This document shows, one piece after another, positions 1-8,505 of a stretch of 64,000 nucleotides of DNA (position 1 is its first letter; every line of letters starts with the position of its first letter). The DNA is from CAZHYV01 sp964537055 (GTDB lineage Bacteria; Myxococcota_A; Polyangia; Palsa-1104; JAEUJZ01), in the NCBI GenBank assembly GCA_964537055.1, contig CAZHYV010000007.1, positions 62,001-126,000 of the forward strand. Reading direction: 5' to 3'. The position numbers were made by a program, and so were the translations under genes. The notes beneath the pieces are model-generated. The model was not told where the DNA came from, did not search any database, and worked only from the letters and a program-made list of their open reading frames with translations.

Positions 1-290
1 ATCGAAGGTTCGGTATGGGTTAACCCTGCCCCCAGATGAAGGACCGTTAAGACTTTAGCATACTCAGTTGGCAGGTCTCGGTATGCAGCCTCCAGGGTAC
101 ATGTCACGGTTTTGAAAGCAGAACCCACTGCGGCTTTTTGGATCCGCAGGTAGAAACCAGCATGCCTTGACTGACCCGAATATTTGAGTGGGCTACTCTG
201 GGTTGGATCCGCTTGGCTATACGTATAATTTGTAGTCAGCGCCGGTCCTTCCAAAGCCAAAACCACGCCCTTATCCCAAGTGTTTGCCAT
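1..290 (-). CDS. phage-associated protein, partial (C-terminus outside window)
   Basis: An open frame on the minus strand starts at ATG 288-290 and runs off the left edge (about 96 codons seen, beginning MANTWDKG). A GGAG ribosome site lies 5 bases before the ATG, in the 9-base gap after the Gp36-like stop, so the two are probably co-transcribed. I do not recognise a family. Its position directly after a Gp36-like gene suggests a phage head-tail or tail structural protein, which is inference from context only. Confidence 0.6.
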   Translation of the reverse strand, partial: MANTWDKGVVLALEGPALTTNYTYSQADPTQSSPLKYSGQSRHAGFYLRIQKAAVGSAFKTVTCTLEAAYRDLPTEYAKVLTVLHLGAGLTHTEPS

Positions 291-299
291 GTCCGCTCC

Positions 300-785
300 T
301 TATGCAAACCATTTCTGAAAGCCGCTCAAACTCATCCGCCTTTGGTCTGGATCCATCTCGACCCGTGTAATATTTGCCTGGTGCGAAGGATACGCTGGCG
401 GCGCTTCGATCGAGAGTTCGAACTTCCGAATCTTCTCCAGGTCTTCGAGAACCCGCACCTCTAGCTCTCGAATCTGCTCAGGCATGGCTTGACCACTCGT
501 TCCGTACCGCCACACTTTGACCACGGTCAGATCCGCAGCGAGGTATACCAGCAAAGGATAGTTCGACCAGGCGTCTCTTCCTACTGCCACCGCTTGTGCA
601 ATGGCCTGTACCTGAACGACCACATTGGCCCGCGCTGCCACTTCTTCTGAGGCTTGTTTGATAAAGCTTTGCAGCGAAGGAACATCATAGCTTCCTGTCC
701 CTTTGGGATCGAGCGCCTGCGCTAAAGCGGCTTGCCCTCCAAAACGTTGATAAATATCTAGCTCTGTACTAAACAGTAAACTCAT
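300..785 (-). CDS. phage Gp36-like protein (DUF1320)
   Basis: A protein of 161 residues beginning MSLLFST that fits the DUF1320/Gp36 family found in Mu-like and related prophages, where it sits between capsid and tail genes. The length and the N-terminal pattern (a short start, then a region on a disordered aspartate/leucine-rich helix set) agree with the family. The frame stays open upstream to 851, but that part overlaps integrase-like sequence on the other strand, so I place the start at 785. No strong ribosome site precedes it. With the partial gene to its left it forms a two-gene phage remnant. Whether it is still expressed cannot be told from the sequence. Confidence 0.7.
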   Translation of the reverse strand: MSLLFSTELDIYQRFGGQAALAQALDPKGTGSYDVPSLQSFIKQASEEVAARANVVVQVQAIAQAVAVGRDAWSNYPLLVYLAADLTVVKVWRYGTSGQAMPEQIRELEVRVLEDLEKIRKFELSIEAPPAYPSHQANITRVEMDPDQRRMSLSGFQKWFA

Positions 786-876
786 TGGTGGGGTCCAGCG
801 TGAAGGCTTTGATGCCGGCTGGGCTGACAAAACCAAAAAAGGCACGTTCACAGAAGGACATAAGACTTTAGCTGGA

Positions 877-1314
877 ATGAAACGTCTCGTCTGGTTTCAT
901 GACCTACGTCATACCTGTGCTTCCCATCTACTCATGGGTTCTTGGGGGAGCGCTTGGCGCCTCGAAGAGGTTCGTGACTTCTTAGGCCACGAGAGTATTA
1001 CTTCCACCCAACGTTATGCCCACTTAAGCCAAGACCATTTACAAAAAAAGGCCCTATTGATGAACGAGATTCACTACAATATGAATGGAACCAAAAACGG
1101 GGGGCAATCCTCCCAACCGATGTATTCAGATCGCTTACTTCAAGAAAAGGAAACTGCCATGAACCTGATTAGCCCAAACGTAGCCCACACACAGCCCACG
1201 AATCTTCAGATGTTTTTAGGGGGAAACGAAAATCCTCGACGGGAAGGAGGGATGGGTCCGCTGGGATTCGAACCCAGGACCAACGGCTTAAAAGGCCGCT
1301 GCTCTACCGGCTGA
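877..1314 (+). pseudogene. truncated tyrosine recombinase (phage integrase), C-terminal remnant
   Basis: The frame contains the C-terminal half of a tyrosine recombinase: an HDLRHTCASHL box (His and the second catalytic Arg), an LGHESIT box, and RYAHLS with the nucleophilic Tyr. The N-terminal DNA-binding domains and the first catalytic Arg and Lys are missing. The frame is open upstream to at least 784 and reads there like the linker of integrases (KGTFTEG, KTLAG), so an internal deletion may have joined the pieces. The 3' end reads through the convergent tRNA-Lys gene, giving the artefactual tail GFEPRTNGLKGRC. An integrase next to a tRNA 3' end is the classic layout of an integrated element. 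This copy is almost certainly inactive. Confidence 0.8.
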
Positions 1315-1325
1315 GCTACAGACCC
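1253..1325 (-). tRNA. tRNA-Lys (anticodon TTT)
   Basis: A full cloverleaf reads on the minus strand: acceptor GGGTCTG with CGGACCC (one G-T pair), D arm GCTC/GAGC, anticodon stem GCGGC/GCCGT with loop CTTTTAA giving anticodon TTT, and T arm CTGGG-TTCGAAT-CCCAG. The discriminator base is A and CCA is not encoded. The truncated integrase runs into its 3' end, so this gene is the probable attachment site of the prophage whose remains lie at 1-1250. Confidence 0.96.
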
Positions 1326-1439
1326 GAAAAACCGGAATAGACTACGCAACAATTGTCTGCACGTCAACTACTTTGTGAGAAGGGTCGTGGTAAAATGAAC
1401 CATCCACTCCCTTTCTTATCACCTAGACCCTCCTGCCAT

Positions 1440-2015
1440 TTAGACGCGGAGCAATCCGCGGAATCCCCGAGCCGCATAATAAGAAGAGGCACCGTTGTGG
1501 TACACAAAGACACAGTTGTACCGACGGTCGGCAAAAAGGGCCCCGCCGAGTTTTCTCATTTCCGGAGGGGTTTTGATCCAACTCGACGTCTTTGTATCAA
1601 AGTCTCCAAGCGTTTGAAGCTCTCGATATTGTTCTTCCGTCAGAAGCTCAATGCCCATGGCAGAGGCCATATCCATCGCACTATTCGCTGGTTTGGCTTC
1701 CTTCCTTGCTTCCTGTCCTTCGCGATCGTAACAAACGCTTCTGCGGCCTTTAGGGCTTTCTAGAGAACAATCGCAAAAAATAGATTCGCCCGTCTTTTTA
1801 TCATGACCAATCACATCTGGTTCACCGCCAGTTCTTTCCATCTCATGAAGAGACCACAGCTTTTCAGGATGAGCTTCGAGCTTTGCCTGTACTTTTGCCC
1901 ATGAAAGCCCTTGATGGCGATGCATGTTTTTCTCAAAACGAGTTTTCAACCCCTTAAGGAGGGCTTCATGTTCTTCTAATGATAATTTCTTGTTGGCGAT
2001 CTTCTTGTTGTTCAT
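1440..2015 (-). CDS. DUF4256 family protein
   Basis: A protein of 191 residues that matches the DUF4256 family along its whole length. Recognisable blocks include KTRFEKNMHRHQGL near residue 25, LHEMERTGGEPDVIGHD near 57-74, SPKGRRSVCYDRE near 88-100, MGIELLTEEQYRELQ near 120, and a C-terminal YYAARGFRGLLRV. The family has no established function. The start ATG at 2013-2015 is the first in a region with no other good candidate. It is a single gene lying between tRNA-Lys and the next minus-strand gene. Because it sits beside a phage integration site it could be cargo, but nothing in its composition shows this. Confidence 0.93.
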   Translation of the reverse strand: MNNKKIANKKLSLEEHEALLKGLKTRFEKNMHRHQGLSWAKVQAKLEAHPEKLWSLHEMERTGGEPDVIGHDKKTGESIFCDCSLESPKGRRSVCYDREGQEARKEAKPANSAMDMASAMGIELLTEEQYRELQTLGDFDTKTSSWIKTPPEMRKLGGALFADRRYNCVFVYHNGASSYYAARGFRGLLRV

Positions 2016-2090
2016 GCTTTATATTACCCTTGCTTCTAAGTGAAGCAAGCATATCATTGTCTAGATTTGTTTCAAAACTTCATTTTTACT

Positions 2091-2778
2091 TCATTTTTCT
2101 TCGCTGGAATCTAGGTCAGATGAGGGTCTCTCTTTCTGTAAAGCCTTCACGACTGAAATAAGTTCCCAAACTTTATTGCTCAGCCACTCTGCCTGGTCCC
2201 TAGGACTTTCCTTTGCCTCATAGAAGCTCTTCTTTGAGACCCACCTAAGCTCACCCTTCTCATACTGGAACAGCCTTGCTTGCTCGATGAGCTCGCGAAA
2301 CGAGGATTTTGCTACCACTGGGATGGAATCGCTGGCCAGGCCTTTGAGGGTTCGCTGAAAAAAAAGCATCCCCCAACAGTTTAGGCTCTCGAAACAAAAA
2401 GAAGCGTTTGTGAAACGTCGGAATCGACGCTTCTGTCCCTTTGCGAGGATTGAGCCAAAGGAGAGCCGTTCCGAGGTAGGTTGCCTCCGTATCTGGATCA
2501 ATCATCAGCGTTCCCAGGAAACCATCTATTTCCAAAACAACGCGGCCAGATTCAGGGATGGAACCAATTATCGGATGAGCATAAGGTTTTCCAGGAAGAT
2601 ACAAGCCCTTGAGCAAATCGGCAACCCTCTGTAAAAGAGAATCCCCCTGCTCGATCCGTTCTCCTCGCGCTTTTCTAGAAGAGTGCGAGATCGCAAGACC
2701 ACCGAATATGGATAGAGGAAGAACGAGTCCAGCGATGACTAATGCAACCAGGGTCGGAATTGGCTCGCTCATCTGCAT
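2091..2778 (-). pseudogene. single-pass membrane protein of unknown function, frameshifted at an A8/T8 tract
   Basis: Two overlapping frames appear to be one gene. The first starts at 2778 with a hydrophobic segment at residues 9-30 and continues with a soluble region to residue 140 or so. At 2357-2364 the coding strand has a run of eight T. Reading it as seven T joins the first frame to the second, which continues QRTLKGLASDS and ends at 2091 in a charged tail. The joined product would be roughly 230 residues. The out-of-frame tail of the first frame (to 2260) looks like random translation. This may be a true frameshift, a sequencing error in the homopolymer, or slippage-corrected expression. 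I recognise no family. Confidence 0.6.
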
Positions 2779-2879
2779 AAGGTAAGTTTAACCAAAAACG
2801 CACCCAAAGTCACGCCGGCCGTACAAAGACCAGATGCCAAGGGCAAGCGTCTCTACTTAAGACACTGCACTATTTCTGC

Positions 2880-4544
2880 TTACGACCGAGGAGCTGTTTT
2901 AAAGTTCACCATCGCGGGATGGCTTCTATCAATACGGCCCGTCCAACGCTCACCTCGGACCTCGATCGACGAAATTCCCTCAGGAATTTGATAGAATCGG
3001 TATCGACCCTCTCCATCGGTGTAAGTAATTCGTTTGCTACCATCAGGTAATTGCATTGTAACACGCTCGTCGATCACAGGTTTCCCTGAAGCATCAAGTA
3101 CAATTCCCGTAGAGCGCAGAGGGGTCACAGGTGCATCTACAAGCAGAAAGGTTCCAAAAATCCGATCAAAGTAGACGTCGTAAAGCCCTGCAAATGTAGT
3201 GCTTGCGGTTTTTAAAGAAATCTCCGCAGACTGCGTTTTGCTCCAGGTTGTGTCTTTGCTACTTGCAAAGGTCCAGGAGTACTTGGTGGATGTCTTAAAG
3301 AGCCTAAGGAGCCCCCCTAGCTTAACGCCACCGCTATACCCAACATCGATTGAGATCTGAGTAGACTCCTTCTTTTTGACAGAACTGGAATCGACTGTTT
3401 TCAAGCTACTGCCGACCCTTCCATCCAGTGGCATCGAGATCCCTGTAGGTTCAAAGCGGTCAGAGCCCGTAAGCGGAATTGTGCGCCGAATGGTACGAGT
3501 TGCCACGTCTACATAAGGATTGAGTGACAGAATCGCATCATAATCCTCACGGGTCAGCTTTGCAAAATAGGGTTTGTGGCCGTCCGGAATGGTCGTGGGA
3601 TCAATCGCATTATAGACCGTTAAAGGAACAACGCGAGTGAATCCGCTTGAGTCTGGATGTAATGTCCACTCCACATTGGGAAAGCCGACAGTATACATAA
3701 GATCCACTTCGGGATTGATCCACACAAAAAATGTATCGTTTCCATGATCAATCGGGTCCACGGTAGATTCGACAGGCCACGAACGCATCGTCGATTTTGT
3801 TACCTGCAAAGAGGTTGAGGAAGAAACAGTGCCGCTCACCCCTGCCGTTACAGAAAAAAACTTTGGCCCCACGGTAACAGAAACATCAGTCTTAAAAGTT
3901 GAAGAAGACGAAGTTTCTGTCCCAAAGCTACTGCTTCCTCCATAGGTAACAACACTTTGTTTCCCTGGAGCTGCATAGGCCAAAGCAAGAACATGAAAAT
4001 TGGGCTTGATTGTCTTGGTTTCAGAAGAGGGATAAAAACATCCAACGCTATCATCAACAGAGATACGGGGTCGTGATAGAAAGTACTTGAGATGTACGCA
4101 AACTTGGGCCCCCTGGCCTTCCACCATCATTGACGTGATTTTATCCCGAGAAGAACTAATCGGTCCACTAACGCTGTAACTGGTGGCAGGGAGTCCTCTG
4201 GAAATTTCCAACCAGCCTGTACCCGTGGCTCCAGCGGCAGGAAGCGTAAATCCGTAGAGTTTGGCCCAGGTTGCATGGCAGGTAGGAGAATACGAATATT
4301 CAATCGTCGCGACGGGCAGCCCAGTCCCGGTATAATCTTCGCTGCAGAGGTCAAAATCTCCACACCGATAAACATTCACATAATTCAACCAGTCTACGCT
4401 TGTATTACAACCCGTCGTGCTTGGATTTTGGCCTTCGCATGACGCTCCATAGCAGGCAAAGGCCGTCTTTGGTGCCAGAAATACAAACGCTGACAGTATG
4501 GCTATGACTATGCTGACAGCAGTAATTTTTGAATACATTCTCAT
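2880..4544 (-). CDS. secreted protein with DUF2690-like N-terminus and C-terminal carboxypeptidase-regulatory-like domain
   Basis: 554 residues. A signal peptide spans about residues 1-30, with likely cleavage at AFA before CYGASCEG. The mature N-terminus has the Cys pattern C-C-C-C (CYGASCEG, then TTGC) seen in DUF2690 proteins. The middle is rich in Ser and Thr, which suggests beta structure (SSSFGTETSSSS, DVSVTVGPKFFSVTAG). The last 75 residues (STGIVLDASGKPV ... GRYRFYQIPEG) look like a carboxypeptidase-regulatory or Cna-B-type beta sandwich. A GGAGG site lies 7 bases before the start. The product is probably exported to the periplasm or surface. Function unknown; a toxin-like or adhesive role is only a guess. 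Confidence 0.8.
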   Translation of the reverse strand: MRMYSKITAVSIVIAILSAFVFLAPKTAFACYGASCEGQNPSTTGCNTSVDWLNYVNVYRCGDFDLCSEDYTGTGLPVATIEYSYSPTCHATWAKLYGFTLPAAGATGTGWLEISRGLPATSYSVSGPISSSRDKITSMMVEGQGAQVCVHLKYFLSRPRISVDDSVGCFYPSSETKTIKPNFHVLALAYAAPGKQSVVTYGGSSSFGTETSSSSTFKTDVSVTVGPKFFSVTAGVSGTVSSSTSLQVTKSTMRSWPVESTVDPIDHGNDTFFVWINPEVDLMYTVGFPNVEWTLHPDSSGFTRVVPLTVYNAIDPTTIPDGHKPYFAKLTREDYDAILSLNPYVDVATRTIRRTIPLTGSDRFEPTGISMPLDGRVGSSLKTVDSSSVKKKESTQISIDVGYSGGVKLGGLLRLFKTSTKYSWTFASSKDTTWSKTQSAEISLKTASTTFAGLYDVYFDRIFGTFLLVDAPVTPLRSTGIVLDASGKPVIDERVTMQLPDGSKRITYTDGEGRYRFYQIPEGISSIEVRGERWTGRIDRSHPAMVNFKTAPRS

Positions 4545-4755
4545 GAGTTACCTCCGTAGCAAACACCTTAGGAGGACTACTTAGGGTTGTCAATAAACTT
4601 GAAGATGAAGTTCGGAGACGAGATACTCCCCTATCTTCAGCGAGTTAGAAACGGCTATCACGTAAATGTTTGTCTTCTACATGAAAGCAGCGCTTGATTT
4701 TTATGGCTGTTTCTTACAATAATCGATCTTTCCCTCTTCTCAGGAGATCATTTGT

Positions 4756-5805
4756 ATGCATACGAACATGGGCCCTTTCTTTCTCAGTACCGTAGCCCTT
4801 CTCACCCTGCTGAAACCCGTGTTTACATTTGCTAACGATTCTACTGCAGAGCTGCAAGCAGGCGGTATTCAGTTGAAGCAGACCGAGCATATCCAAATGC
4901 TCTCAGAAGACTTGCGGATTAGTCAGAAGAAAATCTCGGTGGCGTACGTTTTTGAAAACCAATCTAATCAAGATATTAAAACCATTGTGGCGTTCCCCTT
5001 GCCTGCCCTCGCCGCAGGTGGAGAGGAGCAGGATCTTCCTCAGATCGACATATCAAACCCCGCAAATTTTTTAAATTTTACCGTATCTGTAAATAACCAG
5101 AAGGTACTTCCTAAAGTAGAGTGGAAGGCACTCTTGCAGCCTCTCCAGAATGAAGAATCCTCGTCGAAAGAACAAGCTCCTCAGGATGTTACCGACATCG
5201 TAAGAAAATATGGATTGCTGCTCTCCCCATTTGATCCATCTTTTTCAAAAAAATTACAGGGTCTATCTTCCCAAGATAAAAAGGCTCTAAAACAGAAAGG
5301 GCTGCTCACTGAAGAGGATACGCCAACGTGGAGAATTCAAAGCATTCTGTACTGGGAACAAATCTTCCCTGCAAAAACGAAGGTGAACGTATTCCACCAA
5401 TATACCCCAGCTGTGTCTTCCTCATTGTCGGGGGTACTTTCCTCCAAGGCCCACTGTCCTATGGATTCGCAATCTGACCAATCTGAGTTTAAAAGAATAG
5501 GCGCCTCTACCAACGAACCTGATACGGCATTTGGGGATAAAAAGAATCTCGCGAACACTGCGAAAAATATAGATTACATCCTCACCACCGGAAACAACTG
5601 GAAGGGGCCCATTGGGTCATTTCAGCTTACCATTGCACGAGACTCTATAGGCAAAAAGGGATTACGCAAGCACATTATCGGATTCTGCTTGCCAGGCAAA
5701 GGACTCAAGGTACGCAAGACCAACACCTTAATTGAAGTGAAAGGAACGGATTTTGTACCTACCCAAGATTTACATATTGGCTATCTTCATCGAGACGCCA
5801 TGTAA
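4756..5805 (+). CDS. DUF4424 family exported protein
   Basis: 349 residues with a signal peptide (cleavage near FTFA-NDS, residue 26). It matches DUF4424 proteins: NDSTAELQAGGIQL just after the signal, SEDLRISQKKISVAYVFEN near 50-68, a VAFPLP block near 79, and IDYILTTGNNWKGPIG near 273-289. The family is found in periplasmic proteins of proteobacteria without a known role. It is usually followed by a short C-terminal YARHG or transmembrane part, which I do not see here, as the protein ends LHIGYLHRDAM. It is preceded by a 210-base intergenic region and is probably transcribed alone. Confidence in family is high, in role low. Confidence 0.85.
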   Translation: MHTNMGPFFLSTVALLTLLKPVFTFANDSTAELQAGGIQLKQTEHIQMLSEDLRISQKKISVAYVFENQSNQDIKTIVAFPLPALAAGGEEQDLPQIDISNPANFLNFTVSVNNQKVLPKVEWKALLQPLQNEESSSKEQAPQDVTDIVRKYGLLLSPFDPSFSKKLQGLSSQDKKALKQKGLLTEEDTPTWRIQSILYWEQIFPAKTKVNVFHQYTPAVSSSLSGVLSSKAHCPMDSQSDQSEFKRIGASTNEPDTAFGDKKNLANTAKNIDYILTTGNNWKGPIGSFQLTIARDSIGKKGLRKHIIGFCLPGKGLKVRKTNTLIEVKGTDFVPTQDLHIGYLHRDAM

Positions 5806-5921
5806 AATTTGCATTCCGTCCCAGACTGCATTCGGCCTAAGATTAAATCGAATTCGAAAAACGCGCCCACCCTAAAGAATATTCGTAGGCACCTTTTCCC
5901 GAGTGTGGTACACCATGCTTT

Positions 5922-7268
5922 GTGGACCTGTTTAGCCATTCTCTTCAGCAAGACCCCTCACACATGCCTTTGGCAGAACGCATGCGACCAAAGACCCTGG
6001 CTGAATTTGTCGGTCAACCCCACCTGCTAAAACCAGATGCCCTGCTCTCTCGCTTGCTTACGCAGAAGGAAACTCCCTCCTTACAGCTTCAGCTTCCGTC
6101 GCTCATCCTGTGGGGGCCGCCAGGGAGCGGAAAAACCACGTTGGCTCAACTGATCGCAAAACAACTTCAGTCAAATTTGATCACCCTGTCGGCCGTACAC
6201 AGCGGAGTCAAAGAACTCCGCCAGGCCATGGAGGAAGCAAGGGATGCCTTACACCAGTATCACAAACGCACCGTCTTGTTTATCGACGAGATCCATCGAT
6301 TTCACAAAGGTCAGCAGGATGCTCTCTTGCCTCAGGTAGAACAAGGTACCGTTCTTCTTATCGGGGCAACGACAGAAAATCCTTCATTTGAGATGAATGC
6401 TGCTCTTCTGTCAAGGTGCAAAGTGCTACGGCTGGAATCATTATCTGAAGAAGAGATATATACGCTATTAAAGCGGGCCCTTAAAGACAAAGAACGCGGG
6501 CTTGGGAAGCTGTCCCTTGCAATTACCGAAGAAGCGCTTGTTCTGATCGTACGCTATGCAAATGGAGACGCCAGACGTGCCCTCTTAACCCTAGAAACAG
6601 CCGCGCACATGATAGCATCTTCTTTGCAAGCTCAGCCAATGAATGAGCCTCGTCTGATTAATGCTGAGTTGGTTACCCAGGCACTTCAAACCAAGGTCCT
6701 TCTTTACGATAAAGCAGGCGCTGAACATTACAACGTGATCTCTGCCTTTATTAAATCAATGAGAGGTTCGGATCCCCATGCAGCGGTGTACTGGATGGCC
6801 CGCATGCTTGAGGCAGGCGAAGATCCTATGTTTATTCTGCGCCGTATGGTGATTTTTGCTGCCGAGGATGTTGGCTGTGCAGATCCAAAGGCGCTGATGC
6901 TGGCCACCTCGACGGTGGATGCCTTTACGCTGGTAGGGCTCCCCGAAGGGGTGCTGCCGATGAGCCAACTTGCCATTTATTTGGCCACCGCCCCAAAGTC
7001 AAACTCGGCTCTAACCGCTTATCATGCTGCCAAAGAGGCCGTAGAGAAGTATGGGAATCTGCCTGTACCCTTGCATCTCCGGGACTCCCATTCGAAGGCA
7101 GGACGGGCCTTGGGCCATGGAAAGGGGTATCAGTACCCCCACAATTTTGATGGGCACTATGTAAAACAGCAGTATCTGCCGGACAGAATTGCCGAGGCTC
7201 AGTTTTATGTTCCGTCAGATTCTGGGGAAGAGCTACAGGTGAAAGATCGTATTGAGAAGAAAACGTAA
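5922..7268 (+). CDS. rarA: replication-associated recombination protein A (RarA/MgsA), AAA+ ATPase
   Basis: 448 residues, the normal length for RarA, which acts at stalled replication forks and belongs to the clamp-loader-like AAA+ proteins. The N-terminus MDLFSHSLQQ followed by MPLAERMRPKTLAEFVGQ matches the family and supports the GTG start at 5922 over the internal ATG at 5965. Walker A is GPPGSGKT at residues 65-72 and Walker B LFIDEIHRF at about 119-127. The sensor-1 block GATTENPSF follows. The C-terminal tetramerisation part has EDVGCADP and LRDSHSKAGRALGHGKGYQYPHNF split over residues 310-420. It stands alone on the plus strand. Confidence 0.96.
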   Translation: MDLFSHSLQQDPSHMPLAERMRPKTLAEFVGQPHLLKPDALLSRLLTQKETPSLQLQLPSLILWGPPGSGKTTLAQLIAKQLQSNLITLSAVHSGVKELRQAMEEARDALHQYHKRTVLFIDEIHRFHKGQQDALLPQVEQGTVLLIGATTENPSFEMNAALLSRCKVLRLESLSEEEIYTLLKRALKDKERGLGKLSLAITEEALVLIVRYANGDARRALLTLETAAHMIASSLQAQPMNEPRLINAELVTQALQTKVLLYDKAGAEHYNVISAFIKSMRGSDPHAAVYWMARMLEAGEDPMFILRRMVIFAAEDVGCADPKALMLATSTVDAFTLVGLPEGVLPMSQLAIYLATAPKSNSALTAYHAAKEAVEKYGNLPVPLHLRDSHSKAGRALGHGKGYQYPHNFDGHYVKQQYLPDRIAEAQFYVPSDSGEELQVKDRIEKKT

Positions 7269-7315
7269 GATCTGCGTTTGTAGAAGGATGAGTAGCCGCG
7301 CTTATTCCATCCCGC

Positions 7316-7714
7316 TTAGTTTGGGGCAGTGCAAGTAGGCTGACCCTGTGCATCTCTGTAGGCATAAAACCCCTGCCCTAAAGATTCGATCTGCGGGTCA
7401 GCAGACCCAGATGTAGGCCCTGAGCTGGCTATATTAGATTTCTTGAGCTTTCCCTGAATACACGCCCAAACATACCCTGGATCTTGAACCGTTCCCTCGG
7501 TAGGTAACTCATCTGGCGACATCCGCGCTGTACAGGGGGACCAAAAAAAGTAGGCGGTCTTCCCTTGGGCATCAGGGAAATACTCTTCTTTTCTTGTTTC
7601 TGCTTTCTCCAAGTTTGATGGGCTTGTGGGGTCCGATTGATTTAGATGAGAATGGGTACCACAAGCTCCCAACCCTCCTACAAGAAGTGCCATCCCTACA
7701 AAAAAACGTTTCAT
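7316..7714 (-). CDS. small lipoprotein, FWSP/YVWACI family, copy 1
   Basis: 132 residues starting MKRFFVGM. I prefer ATG 7714 because GGAGG lies 5 bases upstream and the signal peptide then has a normal length; the frame extends to 7729. The lipobox is LGAC at about residues 15-18, so the mature protein should be lipid-anchored. Conserved features are FFWSPCTARM, PGYVWACIQGK and a C-terminal YAYRDAQGQPTC. The next gene on the same strand (7811-8290) is clearly related, with FYWSP, YVWACI and a C-terminal GKDGKPEC. I know no named family. The two Cys of the mature part could form a disulphide. Confidence 0.8.
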   Translation of the reverse strand: MKRFFVGMALLVGGLGACGTHSHLNQSDPTSPSNLEKAETRKEEYFPDAQGKTAYFFWSPCTARMSPDELPTEGTVQDPGYVWACIQGKLKKSNIASSGPTSGSADPQIESLGQGFYAYRDAQGQPTCTAPN

Positions 7715-7810
7715 ATATCCTCCAGTCATTTAAGTATTTTTGTACTTACACTATTTTAAAAAAATTTAAGCAGTTAGCAAGTAGAGATAGAGCAGCGCTG
7801 AGAATCCTAC

Positions 7811-8290
7811 CTATTGCGGTTTACATTCAGGTTTTCCGTCTTTTCCTCGAGACGCATAGGCCCCCCATCCTAGATATTGGGCTGTTGAATCATGAGCAGC
7901 AGCAGATGCTCCGCTTACATTTGCTAGAACCAGCTTACCTTTTTTAATCGTTTTTGCATGACGGCCTTTCCCCTCGTCATAAATACATGCCCATACATAT
8001 TTAGAATACTCACCCCACACGGACGGTTGCCACATCTTATCTCTAAACGGAGACCAGTAAAAATTAGCACGATTTCCCCAATCCTCCGGGTTGGCGAAAC
8101 CCACATTAAGCTCTTCGGGCTTAAGGAGAGAAAGATCAGGCTGAGATCCATCTGGCTCTAGAGAACTACCTGTTTCTATTTCAGGCTCGGGAGGGTTTGG
8201 GGTATCATCCGATCTTTGCATCCCCGGCACATCGACGCAGGATCCCAGAAGACTTACCGTGATTACGAGAAGAGAAAAATATCGTTTCAT
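7811..8290 (-). CDS. small lipoprotein, FWSP/YVWACI family, copy 2
   Basis: 159 residues. Signal peptide MKRYFSLLVITVSLLGSC with lipobox LGSC. After a Pro/Glu-rich linker (residues 26-60, DDTPNPPEPEIETG) the globular part has NFYWSPFRDKMW near 75, KYVWACIYDEGKG near 97 and a C-terminal LGWGAYASRGKDGKPEC. These three blocks align with the neighbouring lipoprotein at 7316-7714, so the pair arose by tandem duplication. The linker length differs between the copies. It lies upstream of copy 1 with an 96-base gap and may share a promoter. Function unknown; an outer-membrane or surface location is inferred from the lipobox. Confidence 0.8.
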   Translation of the reverse strand: MKRYFSLLVITVSLLGSCVDVPGMQRSDDTPNPPEPEIETGSSLEPDGSQPDLSLLKPEELNVGFANPEDWGNRANFYWSPFRDKMWQPSVWGEYSKYVWACIYDEGKGRHAKTIKKGKLVLANVSGASAAAHDSTAQYLGWGAYASRGKDGKPECKPQ

Positions 8291-8505
8291 AAGAAAAGAT
8301 GGTACAAAGAATGATTCTTTCTACTGTAGTTATATAGCACATCCTTACCAAAGGGCCACGAAAAAGCAAGACTGATCCAATATGCACATTTTTGGGAGCT
8401 GTATCTGGATCAAAGAATTCGTCTTTGTAAAATCCGGCACCTCAACGGCCCTAGAATATTTTAACTTGGAGTTAAGTTTTTTTGATTTGTAGCTCTAGAA
8501 AAACG

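Noticed and set aside
1353..1763. Plus-strand frame over the DUF4256 gene
   Set aside because: It is the complement of a clearly conserved gene and has no features of its own.
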